Positions 1 to 10,943 of a DNA stretch of 64,000 bases are shown here, one piece after another. Numbering within the stretch: position 1 is the stretch's first letter; every line of letters begins with the position of its first letter. Below the pieces are notes generated by a model. It had not been told where the DNA came from, did no database searches, and saw nothing but the letters and a program-made list of their open reading frames with translations. The DNA comes from Xanthostigma xanthostigma (Eukaryota > Arthropoda > Insecta > Raphidioptera > Raphidiidae), in NCBI GenBank assembly GCA_963575645.1, contig OY754470.1, positions 11,974,501 through 12,038,500 of the forward strand, written 5' to 3'. The translations under genes were made by a program, and so were the position numbers.

Positions 1-1620
1 GTTCACGAGATAACAATATCTATTCTTGGAAAAGACGACAGCTTCAAAAATAACAGTTACCAAAATTGTGTTACCATTTACTATTTATTTTAAGGCCAAA
101 AAATGCCAAAGTTACGTTTGTCTTAAGCGCGAATTGAAACTTTGATTGGAACTTTGACAATGCTCAGTGGGAAACGACGTGTAACTTGTAATAGGAACGA
201 CATCCCTATGAGCTGGGCTATTCTTAAATCTGTTTAGATTACTTTAGCACTGCAACTACAATAATATTAGAACTATCCACATTATTGTTATAACAGTTTA
301 CTGAGATAAATAAAAATGATCTTAAAATGTAATCTTTATCATGCCTTTCAGCGTAAGAAGAAACAGTTGGCAGTGCAACATAGAATATTGTGACACGCCA
401 GACATCCGACTGTCGGAGTTTATCATGTGTCTTTTGTTTTAAGTCATACAATGTGCACCGTCATTTGTCATCGTTACGTAATGTCAACAGACATTCCTGA
501 AAACTAATGTGTATGGCTTCTGAACAATAGTTGCGGACTTGCTTACAAACGCTAAATATAATGGCTGTCATTTATTATTATTGTCCTAATTGGCATGAAT
601 ATAAATAACCTTTTGTATTTTGTTTTTAAAATTATGTCTTATTACACTTAAAATTCTAGACGCTTCAAACATTTTAAAAATTCAAAATATTATTAAACAT
701 TGTGTCAGTTTTCACAGTTATTGTTGAAAATACATACTTTCTTTTTAATTCTAAAGCAGGTCCCCAGACCAACAATCTTGGTGAACCACCCTATACTGAC
801 AAAAAATAGTTTATCAGCAAAATTCAGTTGAATAGTTGCAAACATTTAATTATTCGTTCATAGTCAAAAATATTTAGTATCTATGTGGATCATAAAATAT
901 TTTATTTGAAAATGAATTGACAAAGTAATTATTTCTTTCCAACTATTCAAAAAAATGTTCAAAATCTTTGTTGCATGAGTATTTCAGCTGATGCACCTTG
1001 TCATGCTGAGTCACCCCTAGGCCCTAGCCTTGAACCGCTCCTAACCTCGGTCCCCTGTGAAATTACTGTAATTGCTAAAATATTAGTAGACACGATATTT
1101 TGTCCTATTAACTGAGATAATTACAAAATGGTTGGAAAAAATAAGCACTGAAATATAGTTGCATCCCTGTATAATGCCTTTATTAATATAACAGTGTGTA
1201 TAATATATGCATATTTAAAAGACTGTCATGGTGCACAGAGAGACTTCAAATTTAAAAGTATTTCCTGTCAATTAATATTAAATTTAATCCAAATATCTTA
1301 TTCAAATTATCAGCGCAGACTAGTTTTAAATTATTAAATGTCACACTAACATTAGATACATTTTTTATGTTATAATTTTCAATCTATCCATCAATAAAAA
1401 TAAACGAGCGACATAACTAGTTTTTAAATGTTACAAAGTATAAATTTGTATATTTATCATTAATTAATTGACTGTTTCTGTATGCAACTGTCAAGTACTG
1501 TCATATAACTTTCTCATTATCGTTCTTGTAACATAACAAGGCTACTGGATATAGTGGTACGTCAATGTAGGTACTCCGCCAGTGGTGGCGCGAATCGCAT
1601 TGAATGTTCTGCATTTAAAA
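1..1620. other. AT-rich intergenic DNA, no gene seen
   Basis: I find no convincing open reading frame, RNA gene or terminal-repeat element in this stretch. It is AT-rich unique-looking sequence. The only reading frame of note near the left edge is short and has no recognisable motif. Confidence 0.5.
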
Positions 1621-1624
1621 AAAT

Positions 1625-2300
1625 TGGTTGTCTGTAAAGTCGGTTTACGGACGATAGTTTTACGTGATAACGTATTCCGCTCGAATATCATATTTAATAA
1701 TACATAACCTAAATTTTAGTAGCTGTCAAACTATATTTTTACCGACTAATAATTTGATCAACCAAAGCAAAATACATATTTTTAAGCAATTATAAAAGAC
1801 ATTTTAAAGAATGTAGGTATATATATTATATATTTGTTAACAAACCGTATAATTTATCTGCTGTTATGAAATGCAGATATCTCCCAAGATTTGTTTTTGA
1901 TACAAAATGTAGCTGCGTTTGTGTACAAACTATAATCAGTTGACAAATAACGACGTATTATCTGAAAAATTGCTTTAAAAATTCGATAATTTATGACATT
2001 TTTGTTAGATATCTTGATTTTAAGTCTTAATTTCTACGGTTTATAAAACAAAGGCCATCTGTCAGATGTAGCTTTCGCTGGAACAGCCGAAAAAAATGTT
2101 GAACGCACACTACTCTCTGACGTCACGCGAGAAGAGTGAGAAATGCGTACAAGCCGACGCCGATCGTGCTTCTCTATCGCTTATACTGCGCTTTCGCTTG
2201 CACGCACAGGGTCAGGCGGAACGTTACGTTCGGCGGAACGTTACACTTTTTCGTGCGTGCAGCTGGTGTTTCATCAATTTATAAGGCGTTATCACGTAAA
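1625..2300 (+). repeat. Interspersed repeat family B, copy 1 (non-autonomous element)
   Basis: It starts with 'ggttgtctgtaaagtcggtt' followed by 'ttacgtgataacgt', and ends with the inverted partner 'cgttatcacgta'. The right part carries repeated 'gcggaacgttac' units and a 'tttttcgtgcgtgcag' block. The same two ends recur at 25793-26434 (inverted) and 51518-52500. The shared ends in three places show a mobile family. No transposase frame is seen and the class is unknown. Confidence 0.6.
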
Positions 2301-2534
2301 AAAAATGTTTTTGTCATCGTTTTGGTTAAAATATGTGTACGAGACGCCGCTGTTTGCAGCAGTCTAGCAGCATTTTATATGTCAACACGTCCGATCATTA
2401 ATAATCAACAAGTCAACTGTTAAAGAAAACCACAACCTGCTTCTTGATTCGACATCTGACATGACATGGTCAGCTATAATTTAAAGTCACTTGTTTTGAA
2501 TGACAAGTGCAGTTTATGTATCAGACATGCCTTA

Positions 2535-3250
2535 TAGGCCCCACTCACGATCAAACTTTATGCCACAGTTCAGTGTTCAAACTTATAGTTCAGTGAAGCG
2601 TGATAATGTGTGGGACAAATAAACACTGAAACCGACACTGAAGTCAGGCATGAACTCATCAAATGCATCTTGATTTTTGAACGATTTTTAGTTCAGTGTT
2701 CAAGTAAACTGCTGTGTGTGTAGGTTTTTTTCAGTTCAGTTTTTGGAGTTCTGTGTTGTACAAAAATCTCAATGTTGCTGCAAGTCTTTCTTATGCAGAA
2801 ATAGATTTTCGCATATTTGTGTCCTGGTTCTTAATAAACCTAACTAATTGTAAGTCCAATCAAGCGGTTCAAGATGTAAGTCATTAATTAAATAAACATG
2901 ACTTTTTGAATTACGCATTTCTAACAAATTTTTTACCCATATTCTTCTTTTTTTCTTATTTCCCTGTTTTAAATACAATCCCATAGCTATGAACATCATT
3001 TAAATAACTCATTTAGTTCTTATTAATTATTATCTATAGTATAATATTATAAGTAGGTATATAATATATATTTTACATATCTATACTCGACGAGTGTATG
3101 CTAACAACTGAACCAAACTGAACACAAAAAATTTAAAAAAATGAGCAGTTTGCATGAACTGTGTGTGGTACCAGTCAGTCTTTCGATTAATCGGTCCAAC
3201 TTCACTGAACACTGAACTGTGGCATGAAGTTTGATCGTGAGTGGGGCCTA
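2535..3250. mobile_element. PIF/Harbinger-type MITE with TTA target duplication
   Basis: Long inverted ends begin 'taggccccactcacgatcaa' on the left and appear inverted on the right, running on through 'atgccacagttcagtgttca' with few mismatches. The element is flanked by TTA at 2532-2534 and 3251-3253. A 3-bp TTA/TAA duplication is characteristic of PIF/Harbinger transposons. The interior holds several scattered 'agttcagtg' motifs and no coding frame, so it is non-autonomous. Confidence 0.7.
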
Positions 3251-3394
3251 TTACACTTTGTCCCATCGAAAAAGACACACAAATAAAACAACTCCGCAAT
3301 TATTTGTGGGGAATGATACTAGTTTAGGTCAAAAATCACTTTTCAAAAATTTACATCTTTTTGTTTTGAGCTCCAAACATATTTTTGTAAAAAC

Positions 3395-3715
3395 TCTGTG
3401 CGTCTGTTAGACTGTGAACATAATGAAACAGGTCAAACGGATGAGCGGATTGAAACCAAATTTTGGGAGGATGCTTGATGCGCAAATATGATGAGCCCTA
3501 TTGTTTTTGAGGAAAATCGGCTAGTGCGCAGAAGAGATATATGCTATAACGGTGTTTTTTTATATAATAATGGTATACTTTTCATAACGGTTTATTATTT
3601 TACTTATAGTTTCAAGAAAGTTTCGTTCATTTTTTTTTTGAAACTCTATAGTTTGGAAAATATTTTAAAAATTAAAAAAATCAGCTGTTATTTTGTTTTG
3701 TAGATCTGTCAGAAA
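3395..3715 (+). repeat. Interspersed repeat family A, copy
   Basis: Contains 'gatgagcggattgaaacc', 'ttttgggaggatg', 'agatatatgctataac' and 'ttttcataacggtttatt' in that order. The same order recurs at 47885-48215, 62755-63060 and, inverted, at 51655-51955 and (3' part only) 31395-31545. No recognisable protein is encoded, so this is a dispersed repeat of unknown class. Confidence 0.6.
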
Positions 3716-4079
3716 TAATTTGATTAAGTAGCTGTAACCATGGCAACGAATAGCAAATATCAAATTAATTAGTACTAGTTATTACCCCTGTCACCTCACA
3801 AAATATCTGAAATTTTATTTTCTTTATCATACTATATCAAATGTGAACATTTTGAAGTTGGAATTGTCCCGTCGGACGTCCAATTGGCTGGAATTTTTTC
3901 TTCCCGAACAAGTTTTTGTATCATTTGCGTGAAAGGTGCAAATTTTTTTTTGACTTTCGTCGTAACTGCAACGGTTACCGATTTATATCAGACATTTCGA
4001 ACGATGTTTTCAGATATTTTCAGAAAACAACATTCAATTTTCCTGCGTAGGTAAGGAAAAATAATTTTGACAATGTTAC

Positions 4080-4082
<3 letters not shown>

Positions 4083-4118
<36 letters not shown>
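4083..4118. repeat. (GA)n microsatellite
   Basis: An uninterrupted GA dinucleotide run of about 18 units. Confidence 0.95.
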
Positions 4119-4120
<2 letters not shown>

Positions 4121-4269
4121 AATATAACAATACTTGCTACAATACTTTTGAATTCGTAGAACCGTTACAATTACGAGGAAAGTCGTGAGGGGAAAACTTG
4201 TAGTGCTCAGAGCGCCCTCAACATTGATATAATTATTTTTGTCGTAGCTATAATATAAGCCGAGAAAAT

Positions 4270-4867
4270 TAGAAAACAATTTTGCACCCTTTCATCCCCC
4301 CCTTGTACCCAACACATATAATCTTTAATATACAGATGCACTCCTATACTATTACAATTGCAAGTAGGTACATACAATAAAAATATTTTTATTTTAAAAA
4401 TCTATATTTTTTTAACAAATCGGTAAAAAATTCGGAGTTTTTTCCAAAAAATGTATAGTTTTTGAATTTATAATGCATTAGTTCTAAAAAAATATATTAA
4501 GAACCGTTTTCAGAATATTCTGAAATGTACTCATTTTCTTTATATTATGTACCTACATACGTGGTAAACCTTCTGCATGTTAATTATTCATATTTTGATT
4601 GTTAATATCTCGTTTCACAGTCGGTGAAAACATTTCATTTTTTTAAATTATTTATAAGGCACTTTAATTAACCTTATGCTTTAATTTTATTTAATTACTA
4701 AGAAAGCCGTTTCACGAGTGAACTATCTTAAGGGGGGGGGGGGAACTTTTTTTTAACTACAACTAATATTGTGATTTAAAATTATCATAAATAATATTGC
4801 AATGTTTACCAAAACAAAAATTCTAGATGTGTTTAAAAATTTGCCACTCTTTACTATAATACATAAT
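4270..4867. other. AT-rich spacer with a 12-G run, no gene
   Basis: No gene seen. An isolated run of twelve G at 4732-4743 stands out in otherwise AT-rich DNA. Confidence 0.5.
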
Positions 4868-4881
4868 GTATTGTGCGTTGT

Positions 4882-5196
4882 TCAAATAAATAAAATTGTC
4901 GACCAATTTTTCTCAGAGCAATATATTGACAAAAAATAATAAAATTACAAATCAATATAACACAAGATGACGTTCGATCCGGATTTGGATCTTCTTCAGA
5001 AATATCTAAAAATATATTTTTTTATATTTTTTATATCTTTATATTTTTTTTATATTTTTAGATATTTCTGAAGAAGCTCCAAATCCGGATCGAAACGTCA
5101 TCTTGTGTTATATTGATTTGTAATTTTACTATTTTTTGTCAATATATTGCTCTGAGAAAAATTGGTCGACAATTTTATTTATTTGAAGATTGATTT
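4882..5196. mobile_element. Retroposed foldback element 1 (Penelope-like, hammerhead-like cores)
   Basis: Two arms of about 135 bp are almost perfect inverted copies of each other around a short AT-rich centre. The element lies between two identical 14-bp copies of 'gtattgtgcgttgt' at 4868-4881 and 5197-5210, a target duplication of the length made by endonuclease-primed retrotransposition. Each arm contains CTGAAGA, a short self-complementary stretch (GATCC/GGATC), then GAAACGTC, at 5068-5099 on the plus strand and 4969-4999 on the minus strand (there with one A missing). These match the fixed parts of a hammerhead ribozyme core, and hammerheads are known in Penelope-like retroelements. Related copies lie at 56681-56858 and 60012-60487. 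Family assignment is inferred. Confidence 0.65.
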
Positions 5197-5210
5197 GTAT
5201 TGTGCGTTGT

Positions 5211-6380
5211 CTTAGCACCAAACAATTTACTGGTGATCGCTGGTTCCTGAAATCTATAATCTATCCGCACTGCACGTGCATAGTCTTTCCAACGATCACT
5301 GGTCGCTGTTCAAAATCACCGTTACTTGGAAGTCGCTGTCGCCAAAGTATCGGCTACCTGAAAGTAACCAATAAGCTCAACTCTAGTTGTGGCTACCATC
5401 GCTACGTGCAGAGAGGTGGATGAAGTCGATGAAGGTTTTGTTAGACTATAAATGGTGAGCACAATGCGTGGTCGTGCATACTGATGAACCGTGTGGGCCC
5501 TCTCATCGTAAAATGCACCACCGAGTCACAGTCTCAACTTTGAAACAATAAAACGCCATAATCACAGAAGAGGATAGTAATTAACAGAAGCGTCAATGGC
5601 TAAACCATATTTTGATCAAGTTTCTTATTAGTAGACTGTAAAAAATGATGTATTATGACTGTTTTCTATTAAAAACCATTACCACAAACACAATGACGGG
5701 TATTTACTGAGTGAATGAATTTTGGTGCGCTCAACTCATAGTTATTTAACATTTCTGATTTATTTTAAATCGGGAATAAGAAACTAATTAGCTTTTATTT
5801 GGCCACTGAAATTCAGCGAGGTCAGAAAATATCTTTTTAAAGAGAAATGCCTAAACGTGAGCCAAATTGTCACATTCCTGTGAGGCAATTTTACAAAACG
5901 CAAGCTTTCTACCTATAAATAATACGTAAAGTAAGTTCACAAATCAAAGATGCTCTATCTAATCACAGTAACAAATACAACTTTGCTAAAATCTACAAAT
6001 AAATTACGTATCTCCCTATTTTTATTCGAATTTCCATCATAGAATAGAGGCGACACGAATTGTGTACATTCATGTCAGCTAAAAACAGAACACCGACAAT
6101 TTGAATAATGAGCGCTGTAGCCAAATTTTCGATACAAAGCAGGTAGTGAAATGAGCTCATTGCCGCTTAAATGCCGCCAATCAGCCAATCAAACAGTTGT
6201 TATGAAGATCTCGTCGACTGCAGACGCGTTCGGATTAGAGAACTTCTCACTTGTATGTTATATATTTACGAAGTAATATTTAAGTTTATTAATATTTTTA
6301 ATTGTTTTGATTACTATACCTTATGTATGTAAATATAATATAAAACATTAAAAGTGCATGAATTTGACTCTATTCAATAA
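5211..6380. other. Intergenic DNA, no gene seen
   Basis: A moderately GC-richer patch at 5220-5540 has a short frame without a known motif. Nothing in this stretch can be supported as a gene. Confidence 0.45.
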
Positions 6381-6384
6381 ATAG

Positions 6385-6485
6385 AGTTACTGTGATCCAT
6401 TGAAGATGATAACAAAACGTATCGAAACGTCAGTTTAAAAAGTTCAGTATTGCTTCATTTTCGATCCTTATGCCACGGATTTTTT
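6385..6485 (+). repeat. Short repeat with hammerhead-like motif, copy 1
   Basis: Contains 'ttgaagatgat' then 'tatcgaaacgtcag', followed by 'agttcagtattgcttcat' and 'cgatccttatgccac'. The same order occurs at 48940-49040, so it is a dispersed repeat. The GAAACGTC piece is shared with the foldback elements, which suggests the terminal region of a Penelope-like element. Confidence 0.45.
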
Positions 6486-7152
6486 TCCAAATACCTATCA
6501 TTAAAAATGCATTTAAATACAGCGTTTTTGTGTTATTACTTAATATAACCTCAAAATGACCACTTTCCTGTCTATCAATTTTATTCCTTCATAATAAGAA
6601 CAAGCCAGACACGAATTTTTAAATTTTAATAGCAGCTTTATAAAGTTTTCTCTTTCTGGATTTATTATGATCCACATAATCTTTCCGCGCTCGATATGCT
6701 CTCAGCTCGAGAAAAGAAACAGTCCGTGAGGTCAGTCGTTTATTGGGACTCTAGAAGTGCGACCCTTCAAATTCACACGACCAACTTGCCAGTAAGATCA
6801 ATAAATATAAAATATACATAGGTATTTAAAAAATTAGACCTGAAGAATATTTTCCAAAAAATTTTAAAATACACTTTTTAAAGCAAATTTCGTTTATACA
6901 AGAAAACGGCTGAACTGATTTTGATTAAAAAAAATAGGTCATACTGCCGTTAATATGCTTCGACTGGCATCCTAAAAAAGTCGATACCATTTTTTATTCG
7001 TAAGATTTCGTATAAAATTCACTTTTTTCCAGTACTTTTTAGTAAAGTGCTTTTTGCGAGAACTTGGCGGGCGCATTACGAACCTTATGTTTAATAACAT
7101 ACTCGCTTCATTGTATAGCTGTTCTAAGTGCGTGGTTTTATATATTGATTTC

Positions 7153-7450
7153 GCGCGTTTTCATCCCCCGAGAAAATATCCTCGACAAAATATCCTATCA
7201 GCAAAACTGCTATAGAATTACTGTATTACTATCTCACTTTGTATACACGACCCACTAATTGTGTTTTAAAGAACTCCTCTCAAACGCTTCCCCCTTTTCG
7301 GGGAATATTTTGTTCGTAGCAAAATATCCCCCGACATGACGGCGTCGCGTCGATGCGATGGCGTTTTTTTACGCAGTGAAAAGGAGAGGGCGTTTGGGAG
7401 GAGTTCTTTATTTAGTCAAGATGATATTTTGTCGGGGGATCAAGACGCGC
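7153..7450. mobile_element. MITE family E, copy 1
   Basis: The left end 'gcgcgttttcatcccccg' and right end 'cgggggatcaagacgcgc' are inverted partners, each next to a copy of 'acaaaatatc' or its complement. The interior contains two inverted stretches around 'ttaaagaactcctctcaaac' and 'aggagttcttta'. A second copy lies at 34731-35122 with an expanded interior. No coding frame. Confidence 0.55.
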
Positions 7451-7708
7451 ATTACCTTAAATATCTTGCAAAAATTTTGCAACCATTTATCTAAGCTATC
7501 AAAATGAATGAAAAACGAAATTTGTACCAATACGAGTCTTATCGGTACTAGCCGAGTACAAACTGACATAGAGACAAAAAAAAAATAATTTATTTTCTGC
7601 TTATCCCCAGATAGACAAGTATGAGACTCATGGGTATGATGAAAATGAATTATCCAAATTTTACAGAATATTGAACGTATTTTATTTCACGAAATTAGTA
7701 TATGAGAG

Positions 7709-7732
7709 ATTTAGATAGATAGATAGATAGAC
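7709..7732. repeat. (GATA)n microsatellite
   Basis: A short run of GATA units. Confidence 0.85.
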
Positions 7733-7734
7733 AA

Positions 7735-8800
7735 TTTAAATTGACATCATCAGAAAAGTGTAATGTAAGCACCGAAAATGTAGAAAAGTATTGAATGAAT
7801 AGTGTATCAACAATGTGACAATTTTTTGGGTCATTTAACATTCATAATTGAATTTGAAGCATTTATGATACATCTGATGATGGAAAAATGCACCTAATTG
7901 TGAATGCATTAGATGCATAGTTTTTGTAAACATAATGTGACATACGCACGAACTAAGTTGATTAGATCAACATTGTTGGTTTTGATTGCAGCAACTTTGA
8001 TACATCTGATGATGACAATATTTAACTAATATTAGATACATAAAATATATTATATTTTGCATCCAATGTGTGACATTCAGTGTATTCATTATTGTAAACA
8101 ATGGTGTCGACTCCATTCATGATTATAAATTCAATACAAAAATATACGTCTCTTATGAAAATAGTTCAATCTCACAGACAGACACTAATTTTATTTACGT
8201 AAATGGGAAATCGACTGTACTAAGTAGCGCTTCTGTAATCTTCTTCTGTGACCAGAGTAACATTCAATAAGAACGTTACTCTATTGTTCACGGTAGAGTG
8301 ATTTTTTTCTTTGTCAGCTTTGCATATAAAAATATTATTTTATAATATGACGTAGGTATTATATGCACATATAGTACTCTAAAATTTACATGCAGTGTAA
8401 GTGCTTGGTTATACGTACCGACTATAGTACTTGATGGGTAATAAAAGAGGGAGCCTTTGATGAAATCGCAGCAGTTTTTTTTATTATAAGCAGGTTTATT
8501 GCCGCTAAAAATGCTACTCTGTTTACTACTGTATTTTTTTACTTTATATATTCAGGTGATTTTGAATTACGTGATGTTATCTTAATTTTTAACTGAAAAT
8601 CAACAATATTAATTTGCATACATTTTATTTTCAGTCTGCTGTCCAGTGCGGCTTCGTCCGAGTGAAAATTCTCAAAAAGTATTGAACAGATTTGAATGAA
8701 ATTTTTACTATTTAATAACAAATTTCTTTAGAAATGTTTATGTTTATTGACTCGGTACGACTTTATCTGATTGGATTTGATTGCTGTTGAATTACCATTC
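7735..8800. other. Intergenic DNA with repeated 'catctgatgatg' motifs
   Basis: The motif 'tacatctgatgatg' appears near 7867 and 7993 with surrounding similarity, suggesting an old local duplication. The short frame at 8070-8270 has no recognisable domain. No gene is supported. Confidence 0.4.
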
Positions 8801-8812
8801 GATTGCCTATAG

Positions 8813-9112
8813 CAGAGATGGTACGCGTGCCGCAGGTGGCACGCGACAGATTAATTATTGTTGGCACGGTATTGATTGCGATGCAAAATCGAAATAATTA
8901 AAAATATGCTAAATGTCGAAAAAATACACCAAAAAGAAAAAAAACAAACAAATAATAAAAAGTTACATGGGGCTCAATGCATTATCAAGATTGTTGTTTC
9001 ATCTATGATTGATTCATTTTTTTGACTCCAAAATTTCTTTGGCCGCTTGTCAGCACGTCATAACATTTAAAAAAAAAATGGCACGTAGATGTAGAAAGAT
9101 CTGTCATCCCTG
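8813..9112. mobile_element. hAT-type MITE with perfect 8-bp target duplication
   Basis: The ends are CAGAGATG on the left and CATCCCTG on the right, near-perfect inverted partners. The 300-bp element is flanked by identical 'gcctatag' at 8805-8812 and 9113-9120. An 8-bp duplication with CAG...CTG ends is the hAT signature. Just inside the left end is the hairpin 'gcgtgccgcaggtggcacgc'. No transposase frame remains. Confidence 0.8.
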
Positions 9113-9149
9113 GCCTATAGGATTGAATCTGCTAGGCGTCTCAAGACGG

Positions 9150-9855
9150 CTTCAATTTTTTTATTAGTATTATTATTTATATCTAGCATTCGTGAACTGA
9201 ACTGCAATACCCAATTGGCAAATGTTAAGGTTAATCTATATACCAAAAAAAAATGTTTTTTTTCAAAACACCGTTTAAAAGTAATATTAATATTTATTTT
9301 CAGTGTCTTTGAAGGATATTGATTCCAGTAAATGGTATTCCTTGCAGCTCTAGCTCATCACTCATGGTTTCACGCTACATAAACAATTATAATGTTTGGA
9401 TTGCTTGCAGCGCTGGCGGCGTAAATATCGTTTACAACGGCCAAAGTGACAGTCGGCTCCGCATATGCTTTTCATTTATACGGTTTGTCTAATGCGTGTT
9501 CAGTACAGGAATCGACAAACGGCAGTTTATTTTTGCAATCACCGATGATAAAATTCGCCATGCTGAAAATAGTTTTTTATCAATTCATACATAGACGTTG
9601 CGTAAAAATGTTAGAAGATCACATATTTATCGTTAAAGAGAAAACATTTTTTATAGTTTTTACTCTCTTTAGACCGGCTTTAGGGAGACACTTTGAGCTA
9701 TAATTGTTTTTTTAAATCTGTTTTTGAGAGGTAACCGTTTTGAAGACAGATGCAAAATTGGAACAAAATCAATCCAGTGCGAATAGAGAAAGACAGAAAT
9801 TTTTTAAAAAAACAAATTTTTGATGCAGCGGACTTTGAATGTTAAAGCATCATCA
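9150..9855. other. Intergenic DNA, unassigned frame at 9446-9703
   Basis: One 85-residue plus-strand frame has no recognised motif and no homologous neighbours in the window. I do not call it a gene. Confidence 0.35.
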
Positions 9856-9857
9856 GA

Positions 9858-10140
9858 TGATTAAAGACCGTGCACACTTACCAGACCAGCACTACCAACA
9901 CACCACGGAGCAGGAAAGGCTGTTTGTAGTACCCATGTTATTTAATGGAGTAGCACATTCAACCAGCAACGACCGTTAGTCGGTCGCCTGCAATTTCTAT
10001 CGAACTGTGCTGGCCAGTGCTGGGCCGATCTAGTGTGCTACTTCTAATGTCGTTCGTGAACCCTCACTGCGCTGGGTTGTACTGGTCTAGCGTGCGCATC
10101 GTGCGGGCTGCAAGATTCGTGCTGTGCTGGTCGCACTAAT
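9858..10140. repeat. Degenerate foldback, probably an old MITE
   Basis: The stretch is GC-richer than its surroundings and contains several inverted variants of 'accagaccagcac' and 'gtgctggtc'. The outer parts ('accgtgcacacttaccag' and 'ctggtctagcgtgcgca') are roughly complementary. No clean ends or duplication are visible. Confidence 0.35.
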
Positions 10141-10289
10141 TCATGTTTTAGGGGCCGAATTTACACTCTAAGTGTCGTTCTGGGGCACCGTAAAAAATCC
10201 CCCTCCCCCCATTACCTAAAGCTTATATAAAAATGGATAAAGGTTTGGTATACAATTTTCAAATATATAAAATGATTCGTTTATAGTCA

Positions 10290-10425
10290 ATAGTATATAT
10301 TACACCACAAAGGCCAAAAGTGTGATAAATCTTGACCTGCGCGCCATGATGCCTGAGGCGAAGCCAAGAGCTTCATGAAGTTGAGGGCAAGGTATTACAC
10401 CTTCGGCCAGTGTGGTGTATACTAT
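10290..10425. repeat. Small hairpin MITE, copy 1
   Basis: The outer parts are inverted: 'acaccacaaaggccaaaag' on the left against 'ccttcggccagtgtggtgt' on the right, around 'ctgcgcgccatgatgcc'. A related copy lies at 24744-24838. Confidence 0.45.
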
Positions 10426-10943
10426 TTTCCTTCATACCTCGGTCGCAAGCACGCTTATTAAAATACATCAATTAATAATTACGTATTAAATACATAAAAA
10501 CGCAGATACATTCCAAGCAAGCTTTGAGTTTATACGTAAGAACACAAATGTCATCTGTTCGCGATTATTCGCTAAAATATAATAGGGTTGCTATGGAAAC
10601 GACATATAAATAACAGTTGATTGGTTGTTTTTGCTTTACGACCGCCCGAACGTACGAACTTTCAATATTTGAGCGTGTATTCCCACCAAGGAGTAAATAT
10701 TGGACTTTCTGCCTTAAAATTGATGTCGAAAGTAAGCACTTTCGATCGAGACATGAAGAAAAAATCTTTTTAAAATAGGAGTAAATGGGATAATTATCAT
10801 AAAATTTACCCTGGGTAATCAATTTAGAGGATCGCTAACTAATACAAAGGATCCAATTATTGATTTAGAATGCAGTGAAGTATATTGCCTAAAATGCTCG
10901 TGTGGAGCAAAATATGTTGGTCAAACGGGAAGGAAATTTAAAA

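Noticed and set aside
2096-2423. Three overlapping plus-strand frames
   Set aside because: They run through the 'aacgttac' repeat end of family B and differ between copies.
7860-8010. Further hammerhead cores at 'catctgatgatg'
   Set aside because: CTGATGA is present, but no GAAA follows a pairing stem at a workable distance.
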